Of a stretch of 64,000 bases of DNA, positions 55,873 through 64,000 are shown in pieces. The position numbers were made by a program, and so were the translations under genes. The DNA comes from Verticillium longisporum (lineage: Eukaryota > Ascomycota > Sordariomycetes > Glomerellales > Plectosphaerellaceae): NCBI GenBank assembly GCA_019188255.1, contig JAETXT010000013.1, positions 372,001 through 436,000 of the forward strand, in the 5' to 3' direction. The first letter of the stretch is position 1. Every line of letters starts with the position of its first letter. Below the pieces are notes generated by a model that was not told where the DNA came from, searched no databases, and saw only the letters and a program-made list of their open reading frames with translations.

Positions 55873-56502
55873 TCATTGCGGCTTGGCCCGGACGCCGCCG
55901 CCCGTCGCCTGCATGATGAACAGCCCATCGGCCGACTCGCTCCACTCGCGCGCCCCCAGCGTCTTCTCGTACATCCTGTTGCCCTGCTGCGACGACGATA
56001 TGAGCAGCACGCGCCGCAGCTCCGGCCACGCCTGCAGCTCCTCGTGCAGGCACTCCATCATCCAGTGGCCGAGCCGCTTGCCTTGGTGCGCGGGCAGGAC
56101 GTACACATCGGTCAGGTAGCCGACGCTGACGTAGTCGGTCACAAGACGGCCGAAGCCGACCATTTGCGGGCTCGACTTGCCTGCGGGGACGACTCAGCGG
56201 ACGGGAGCATGAAGAGGCATGCCAGGCAGAATGGGACAGGGCAAGGGCAGGAAGGGCGTGTACATACCGGCAATGGCAGATGTCGAGGCTGGGAGCGCGT
56301 ACACGGCGATGCAGAGCGAGTGGTTGACCATCTGCCTGAGGGCCTCCTGCGGCAGGGCCTGCGACCACCACAGGACGTCCGAGTCGAGGGCCGCGTTGAG
56401 GGCGTCGAGCTGGACGAGGCTCCGGTTCGTCGATACCATGTACCCGTCGCGGTACCAGCTCCTCGCCACCTCGTCCGGCATGACGGTCTTATCTGCGCTC
56501 AT
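55873..56502 (-). CDS. GNAT-family N-acetyltransferase
   Basis: Two exons, 56502-56268 and 56180-55873, with an 87 bp phase-1 intron; the product is 180 aa. The GNAT fold is visible in VGFGRLVTDYVSVGYLTDVYVLPAHQGKRLG, where VLPAHQGKRLG is the acetyl-CoA pyrophosphate loop (Q/RxxGxG/A type), followed by the helix HWMMECLHEEL and the C-terminal strand MYEKTLGAREW. Acetyl-CoA is the expected donor; the acceptor is unknown. It is tail-to-tail with TRM7, only about 95 bp apart. Confidence 0.88.
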
Positions 56503-57694
56503 TCTGTGTATGATGCTCTGCTGTGCTGGTTATATAAGGACAATGGAGGGAGAATCCAATATCATGCGTGAAGAAATTGTCGGTTCTGGCCTTTTTTTGA
56601 ATCAATTCAGATGGTCCCCCACATCTTTTATACTCTCCGTCCACGCTGTTGATGAATCAGGAATTGTGACTCCTTCCCGCGGCATGTCACGGCCCACCCC
56701 GCTTTACCTTTGGAGGTTGCTCCGCGCGCGAGAATCATGTCCATCCTCGACCCCACACTCGCACTACCATGCACCGGCCCGGGGTCTCGTCAGCACTCGG
56801 TCCCCTCCGTTCCTGCACGGTGACGCTCTAAGGAGGTCCGAAGGGCAAAGTAAGATGTTAGGGTAGAGACTTGGTTAGACGTTCTCTTTGTTCGGGTGCC
56901 GTTGAAAAGTGATCGTCGTAGGTGTACTGGGTGCTCGTGAAACTGACTCGCTCCGCCCTGCGACTTGGCGACGAATAGTTGCTGATTGAGGACCTCCTTA
57001 CCATGTCCGTCATCCATTGTCTTCGTTACACTCGTGTGCGGAAATAACTTCACTATCAGTATCATAACTCAATTCGCCTACATTCAGCACAACAATCCCC
57101 TAAGCAACATGATCATTTTGACTTTACCAAAGTGGACACAAGTCACGCAAGTGGTGAAGCACATACATGGATAGGCCCAGAACAACAGCGCATTCCTCGA
57201 TGCTTCAGGCCGTTACCTTCCTGAGACCTTCAAACGCAGTTCTTGCGCTGGCAAGACCCTTCAATGCGCTCTGACGACAGCGTGACCGCCAGTGAGTAAC
57301 TTGGCATGGCAGATGGAAAAATGACAAGCCGCTATCGACATGTGCAAATTCAGTAACACACAACCAAAAACAACAAAGGGATCAGGCAGCCTTCAATTGC
57401 AGAAACATCACGCCTCGAAACCCCTCGTGGAGCACACAAGGGACAAACAACAGTCTACAGACACAAGAAAAATCTCCGTTTCGTCAATAATGTGTGCATG
57501 CTAGTTGTACACGTGGGTACCATCCCACTTGTGCTTTTTGACCCCTCCCAACCCTGTCCGTGACCACCAGACTGTCATCCCAGGTCCAAGCAGCCAAGGT
57601 GTATTAATACAAAAGAAAGAGAAAAAGTCCAGTGACTTGGCCGCCATGTCCACATGCCCTCCTCTACATCTCCCATCTCAGACGTGACACGCAC
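56503..57694. other. Intergenic region
   Basis: 1.2 kb holding the GNAT promoter and the 3' region of the MLP1 gene. No gene or repeat recognised. Confidence 0.5.
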
Positions 57695-60600
57695 TCAATG
57701 GCTGCCGCGCGCCCTCTTCGCACCTCCGCCAGCCTCCCCGTCGCCCCTGGGGCGTTTGGTCCCGGGCTGGAAATCGTTGGCGCCCGGGTTCAAGGCGCCT
57801 CCCTGCTGGTGTCCGCCGCGGCCGCGACCTCGGCCGGCAAATCCCCCTCGCTCGTTCGGCCCACCAGTCGACACACGTTGGCCGGGCGTTTGATACGTGC
57901 CGCGGCCTCCTCGTCCGGCACCACCGCCGCGACCGGGGACTGGGATTCCACTTCTGACCGTAGGTTGATTCGGCTGAGCCTGACCTGTTGTTGCTGCTGT
58001 CGTGTTGGCAGCAGCCGCATTGGCGAACGGGTTCGCGGGAAGACTGGAGGCGTTGCCGCTGGCAGCAAAAGGATTTGCCGCGGCTGGTGTGGTTGTCGGC
58101 GCTTCGCCAGTGGTGGCGGCTGCGGCTTTCTGGCCTGGTGGCTGAGGAATGCCGCTGGCAGCTGCCGTCACCGGCTTCTGTCCAGTCGCCGGTACCGGTG
58201 CCGGTGGTGGCTTGCTCGGAGTGGCTATTGCAGAGTAAGTGGATGCACTGCTCACTTGTGGTGACTTGGACTTACCAGAACTGTTGGCTGGAGCAGTCGC
58301 CGGCGCAGGCGCAGGCGATCCAGAAGCAACGCGAGGTGTGTTGTTGATCTGGGCATTAGCCGGAGCACGCGCAGGCGTCGGCTGAGCCGCAGGCGCAGGG
58401 GCGGGCTTAGCGACCTTTGCCTCTTCCCAGACCTCGCCAACTGGCCTGGCGGGCGTGTTGGCCGCAGCCGTGGAAACAACTTCCAGTTTGGCGTTTGCCG
58501 CCCTGACCTGGTTGTCTCTCATGTTGATCTGCAGTGCAGACTTCTTCTGCGCGAGTGCCTGGCCCTCCTCTCTCGCGGTTGAAATCTTCGCCTCGTATTC
58601 CGCCTTGAGCGTAGTCTCAGCCTTGGCCGAGTGCTCCTCGAGCTTCTTCTTAAGATTCGCGGTGAAGATGCTCTTAGCAGTGGGGTTGGTTGCGAGAAGT
58701 TTCCGTACCTCGCCATCAGAAAGTGGAGCGTTTGCGGTCGGTGTGTTCGATGTCGGTTCAGGCTCTTGTTTCTTGACCGGTGTCGAGGCGATAGGCTGTT
58801 CCTGGGAGGGCGCAGCGGCTTGGTGCTCTGCCTGCCAGATAATCTTCTCCTGGTCGACTCTGGTCTGGAATTCCTGCTCCAGTTTCTGCCTGTCTTGGCG
58901 CAACCTATCATTCAGAGCGTTTTTCATCTTGTCGGATCGCTCCTTAAGCGTTTGATTCTGACTTTCCTCGATGGCCTTCATCTTGGCTTCGCATTCGGAT
59001 GCCTTGGTCTCATATTCCGCAGCCTTCGCCTCAGCCGCAACGATCTTGTCCTCCAGTGCCTTGCGCTCCTCGTCTGACAAGGCGTTGTGGACAGTCTGGG
59101 CGGCAACACCGCCAGGCTCGGCAGACGCTTGCGATGCATCGGCGGTTTGGCTTTGTTGCTGAGCCAGCTCGCTGGCCTTCCTCTGCGCCTCGTCTCTGGC
59201 CGAGACAGCACTCTGCAACTCGGAACGCAGGCTCTCGAGCTCTTGTGTGGCGGATTGCTTCTGCGCCGTCATGTTCTCGAGCTCATTGCGCAAATTCGCC
59301 AGGTTCTGCTCCAACTGCGCAACCACATCTGCGGAAGCAGAGCCCGACGGGTCGGTGTTCGCTGCTGACGGCTGAGTGGGTGTCGATTGGTTTGCCTGGG
59401 CCTCCTGCTGCAGACGCTGGACTTGTTGCTGGAACGACGAAATCTGCTGTTCGTACTGGGACTTCTGCGACGACGAAGCCTCGAGCTCTTGCTGGATCCG
59501 TTGCACTTCGTTGTTTGCTGCGTTCAGCTGTTCCTGAAGCTGTCGCACCTGCTCATCCTGTGTGCTCGAAGCGCCCAGCTCATTCTTGACCTGCTCAAGC
59601 TCGGACTTGACAGCATCCAGTTGAGCCTGGATGTTGTTCCTCTCTGCAATCGCCTCATTCTTGTCACCCGAAAGCTTCTTTGATCGTTCCTTGAACTGCT
59701 CCGTAAGTTTCTGGCGCGTGTTCTGCCAGTTGCTCCGCTCTCCATCCAGAGTCTTCTGGATCTCATCCAGCTGTGACCGCAGGGGAGCTTCGGCCTCCTT
59801 GAGAGCATCGCGTTCGGCCTCAAGATCGGTGACCGTCTGCTTGAGCTGATCCATCTCGGCGGGGTCGACACGGCCGTACTTGGTGAACATGCCCTCGGTG
59901 CGCTTCTGCCAACGGTCGCGGTCCTCCTGGATCTGCTTGATCTCTTCCTCGAGGAAGCCCTTCTGGGTCTCAATCTCCTCAATCTTGGCCTCCAACGGTT
60001 GGACCTTGCCTTCAAGCTCCTCGATCTTGGCGTTCTTCTCGGCAATCTGGGCTCTGGACTGCGTGAGCTCATTGCGTAGAGTGGCGCTGCTTTCGCGGTA
60101 CAGGTTGAGCTCGTTGATCTTCTCCATTAGGTCTTTGTGGGCGAGGGAACTCTGGCCGCTCTCGGCTGGGGCGGCGTTCCTGGTCAAGCTTGAGACGTGT
60201 CTCTTCTAATTGTGACTGTGAGTACGTGAGCTGCTGCTGCAACCTCTTCGATTCTTGCACCTTGAGGTCGTACTGGATTTCGAGAATGTCCTTCTCGCGC
60301 TGCAGGTACGAGTTGAGTTCACGCAGGCCGTCGATGGCGTTGTCGGAAGATCCTCCTCCCTCGGCAGAGTCTGCATTGTCGATGGTCGATGTACGGTTCT
60401 GCTTGAGCGCGGAGAACTGTGCAGTAACACTCTCAAGCTGCTGATGTAGGAGCTTGTTCTGCGCGTTGGCGTCATCACGACGAGCCTTGAGTTCGGCAAT
60501 TTCCTGCTCCAGGTGCTGTCGCCTGTCTTCCCATGAGCCTTGAGACTGCGCAAGGGTAACCTTGGCCGATTCGGCTTCGGCCCTCAGAGTTGCTGTCTGA

Positions 60601-63600
60601 CTCTTGAGCTGGTTGTACTCGGCGCGCAGCTGCTGCGCCTGTTGCGCGGCCTCGGCGTGCTTCATCAGCTCGTGCTCATAGTCTTTCTGAATCCCGGTCG
60701 TGATCTCTTGCTGGAGACGCATGTCGTCTCGGTGATGTTTGGCAGCTTCCGAATGGCGGTCGGCGGTCGCCTTGAGCCTCTCGAGCTCTTCCTCGAGAAT
60801 CTTCTTCTCGTCCTCGAACTTGCGAGCCACCTCGCCTTGTGCGTCTCTGAGAGCCGAGAGTTCCTTGTTGGAGTTGGCCAGCTCAGCAGACGCATCTTCA
60901 ACACGCTGTTCAAGTTCCTTGATCTTCGCGTCCTTGGCCTGTAGAGTCGTCTCGATTTCGTGCTGGAACTGCTCCTGCGAATCAGTGAATTCAGACAACG
61001 CCTTCTCGTTCTCTTCGCTGAGGTTCTTGTATTGCTCAGCCTGCTCCTTTGCGTTCTCCAAGTGAGCACGGGCAAGCTCTAGGTCGCGCTTAAGATCGGC
61101 GACTTCGTTGATGAGCTCACGGACTTCACTCTCGTTGTCGTGGTCGGGCTGCGTCGTCTCGGCGGCGAAACTTCCGGGTCGGGGTGTCGGACGAGGTTGC
61201 AGACGACCGTACCGCTCCTCAGCGCTACGAAGCTCGATTGTCAGTTCGTCCACTCGCGCCTGTAGATGATCGCGGCTCGTCTTTACGGCGACGTGCTCTT
61301 CGCGAATTTGGCTCAGGTTGCCAGAGAGCTCATCGATTCGCTTTTGTGCCTCCCTAGCGTCAAACTCCTTCCTCAGCTGCAGTTTCTTTCCTTCTTCAAC
61401 CTCTTCGGACAGCTTCCGCTTCGTATCAGAGAGCTCGGACTCTAGGCTCTCGATCCTGGACTGAGACTTGCGGCGTGCTTCGGATTCGCTGATGTCGCGT
61501 TCGTTCTGAAGAGATTGGTGCGTGGCAAGGAGACCATTGAGGCGGGCCTTCTCCTGCACGAGGCTTTCGTTGTCCTGGTTGAGTCGGTCCTGAATATCCT
61601 TCCACAGTTTCTTTTCCGCCTTGAGATTCGCCGTTTCGTTGCGCATGCTCTCGACAAGACCACGAGCCTCGATGAGTTCCTCCGCAACCTGCTGTGTGCG
61701 AATGTCCTGCTTGGCAGCGCCCTCGGAAAGCACCTGAGAACGCTTCTGCAGTTCTTTGTTATCGGTCTGGAGTGCCACAAAGTTGGAATGCAGCATTTCG
61801 TATCTCTCAGTAGCCAGGGTGAGCTGACTAGAGATCTTGGCTACCTCTGCCTGCAGAGCGTTCTTCTCTCCGGATACCTTATCAACCTGGTCCCGAAGAG
61901 ACTGCCTGACAGCCTCAGCATCATCGCGGTACGAGTCAAACTGGGCTTGAAGGTCTCGCACCACCTGGGGTGAGACACTATCACCCTGCTCACCCTCGAT
62001 ACTAACAAGAGGGTGACGCTGTCCATCGTTGATGGGGTGCCAAGGATAGAATCCAGTTCGCCAGAACCGTTTTTCTGTTGCAACAAGCGGCGGAACATGT
62101 CGCGTTCGGTCTTGAAACTTTCAGTCGTTGTGCGCAGGGACTGTCGTTCGTCCATGAGATTGGCGAGCTGCGTCTTGAGTTCGTCCACAAGCTTGCTGTC
62201 GTGGGCGGCCTGGTCCTTTGCCGCACGAGCTTCTTCGTTCTCCATCTTGTCGGCAAGATCTCGGGTGACACGAAGTAGTTCCTGGTTCTTCTCTTGCAGC
62301 TCCTGGATGTCCCTGAATACCACAAACTTTTGGGTGATGAATTGGTTGGTATCGGACATATCCGACAGCGCGTTCTCGGTGACCTCGCCTCGAGAGAGCT
62401 GTTCGAGCCTGAGGGTTTCCTCTCGGGTAAGCTGCTCAAGACCCTTCTCGCGGGCGTGCATGTTGAACACAAGCATTTGGATCTGGGTGCTGAGGTCGCG
62501 GAGCTGGTTGCGGAGAATCTGGGCCTCCGCCTTGGTGGTAGAGAGGGCGCTCTCAGCCTTGCGAGCCGACTTCTTGGCGGCATCGCGCTCCTCGTAGCTC
62601 TGCTCTGACAGCTGTGACATCTTGGTGATCTCAGCCCTCAAAGCATCGGTTTCGGCTTGAAGTTCCTCAATCTCGGGGTCTTGGCTTCTAGAACCGCAAT
62701 CATGTTGTCGAGTTCTTCTGCCAATTGCTGGTTCCGTCGTTTCTCGCCGGCGAGCTGTCCCTTCACCTTGGACAGCTCCTCGGTCGCCTGAGTGGCCGTG
62801 AGGGCAGTCCTGCTGCGGGCAGAGCCCGGGGTCGCGAAAGGCGACGCAGCTCGGACAGCGAGGGTTCCGTTGGGGCGTGGAGTGGAAGGGGGGGAGGGAG
62901 CCGTTGCAGGCTGGGGCGCTTGTTCCTTGCGCACCTGTAGTTTGTCATTCTCTCCCTCGGGTTGTCCAACGCGTTCTTCGAGGATACGACAGTTCTCCTT
63001 CTCCTGCTCGAGCTGCTGCTGAAGGCGCTTGATATCATTGACATGCTTCTGGTTGAGGCTTTCGCGCTCGCCCTCGAGTTGCTGAACGCGCGTCTTGTGG
63101 TTGTCCGGCACCTGGTTGGCCATGTCGACGAGGGGTTGTTTGCCCCCCAGCTCATGTTTGTAGCTCTCTTGTGTGCGCGCGAAAGCGTCCTGTTGTTGCT
63201 GCAGCTTGGTGAGGGCCTCTTCGGCCTTGGCCTGCGCAGCATCAAGACGAGCGCGCAGCTGCTGTTCGCTTCGTTTGAGGGCGTCGGTCTCGGACTTGGC
63301 GTCTTCGTTCTGACGCTGCAATTCGGCGATGCGCGCTCCCTTTTCCTTGCGGTACTTCAAAGCCTCCTCGCTCTTCGTCTTGAGTTCATTTTCAAACCAC
63401 TCGCTGTTGCGCCGGGCGAGATCGAGTTGTTGCTGAACAGAGTCCTCGCGGTATTTGGCGCTGCTGGCGGTTGCTTGAGCAGCTTGGAGCGAGGTCTGAA
63501 GGGATGTGATGTCCTTGTTGAGCTGAACGTTTTTCTGGTGCTGCTTGGCGAGCTCGTCGGACAGCTCAGAATCGCGCGCATTGCGTGATTCCAGGAGCGC

Positions 63601-64000
63601 CATGTTAGCCCTGTTCGAAGACTGCAGGGATTCGATGCGATCGCGCAAGGTCGTGATCTCGGAGTCGTGGTCGGATTCCCTTGACTTGAGGGATTGCAGC
63701 TCGTTCTCGACATTTTGACGTTTGGTCTCTGGGAAGCACAAGGTTAGTCTGGGCGATGGTGCCGCCACCAACGAACTGAAAACAATAGACGCGCACCTTC
63801 TTCGTGGAGTTTCTGACGGATCTCCTCGACGTCTTTCAGCGCTTTGTCGGCGGTTGCTTTGGCGTTTCGGCATCTCTCTTCGGCGTTGCGGTGGGCGCTC
63901 TCCAACTCGACCTCAAGCATGAGCTTGGCATTGTATACTTCATCAAACTCGTCCGCCTTGGCAACCAAGGCTTGAAGGAAGGATGCGACGAGCTCCGGCG
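57695..64000 (-). CDS. MLP1: Nuclear-basket nucleoporin MLP1/TPR homologue, 5' end outside window
   Basis: A giant coiled-coil protein of about 2060 residues in the window, lining the nuclear basket where it filters mRNP export and docks chromatin. The first exon runs off the end; it already reads PELVASFLQALVAKADEFDE, so only a short N terminus is missing. An intron lies at 63729-63796 and a probable 51 bp intron at 58225-58275. Heptad-rich helices fill residues up to about 1600. YLQREKDILEIQYDLKVQESKRLQQQL and LMEKINELNLYRESSATLRNEL are the TPR/MLP1 conserved segment, and the tail is Ala/Pro-rich and ends in Gly/Arg repeats (GRGRGRGG, GTKRPRG). The frame breaks near 62680, near 62025 and near 60180; the first two fit one missing base each (G, A). 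Base error is the leading explanation. Confidence 0.9.
58225..58275 (-). other. In-frame 51 bp intron in MLP1
   Basis: GTAAGT donor, CTTAC branch-like site and AATAG acceptor on the minus strand. The length is 17 codons with no stop, so reading through keeps the protein in frame; it could be retained or removed. Confidence 0.6.

Noticed and set aside
61975..62030. A short intron (GTTAGT to CCCCAG) to explain the MLP1 frame change
   Set aside because: It would be only 42 bp and joins in the wrong phase; a one-base deletion explains the break better.

Overview
The window is nuclear DNA from a filamentous ascomycete (Pezizomycotina, most likely Sordariomycetes; the exact order cannot be fixed from sequence alone). 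Supporting signs are short 48-112 bp GT-AG introns, a velvet regulator, CFEM and GT15 proteins, a MAK5-TRM7-GNAT-MLP1 block of core genes, an intron-containing tRNA-Phe, and AT-rich tracts in which CAG, CAA, CGA and TGG codons have become TAG or TAA, the mark of repeat-induced point mutation (RIP).

Layout. 1-2.3 kb: a VosA-like velvet regulator. 2.4-8.3 kb: a complete Ty1/Copia retrotransposon on the minus strand with identical 213 bp LTRs, a 5 bp target duplication and an intact 1621-codon gag-pol. 8.3-15.8 kb: no convincing gene. 15.8-17.6 kb: a cytochrome P450 with a one-base frame break. 18.4-19.1 kb: a GPI-type CFEM protein.

21.2-32.5 kb is an accessory repeat block. It holds an unmutated LTR, a RIP-destroyed casein kinase 1 gene, a RIP-destroyed Gypsy reverse transcriptase, and a RIP-destroyed aminoglycoside-phosphotransferase-like gene. 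Dropped into this ruined sequence are two apparently identical, unmutated 1858 bp Fot1/pogo-type elements in head-to-head inverted orientation. Small SRPBCC genes (one intact, one broken) and a small conserved hypothetical killed by three amber codons lie in and beyond its right side (to 36.2 kb).

37.5-46.2 kb returns to GC-rich coding sequence: a secreted Asp-box (YCF48-like) propeller, a second P450 related to the first, a GT15 mannosyltransferase homologue with one amber codon, and a membrane glycoprotein with three cysteine modules. 47.4-64 kb is core genome: tRNA-Phe, two uncharacterised proteins, the RNA helicase MAK5, the tRNA methyltransferase TRM7 on a shared divergent promoter, a GNAT acetyltransferase, and nuclear-basket nucleoporin MLP1/TPR, cut by the window edge.

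The genes do not form one pathway: no polyketide, peptide or terpene backbone enzyme is visible near the P450s. Several frame breaks, including ones in conserved TRM7 and MLP1, fit a base missing from a short homopolymer, so base-level sequence error must be weighed before calling pseudogenes. The most interesting part is the 21-32 kb block, where intron-bearing cellular genes were mutated by RIP and clean twin transposons arrived later.
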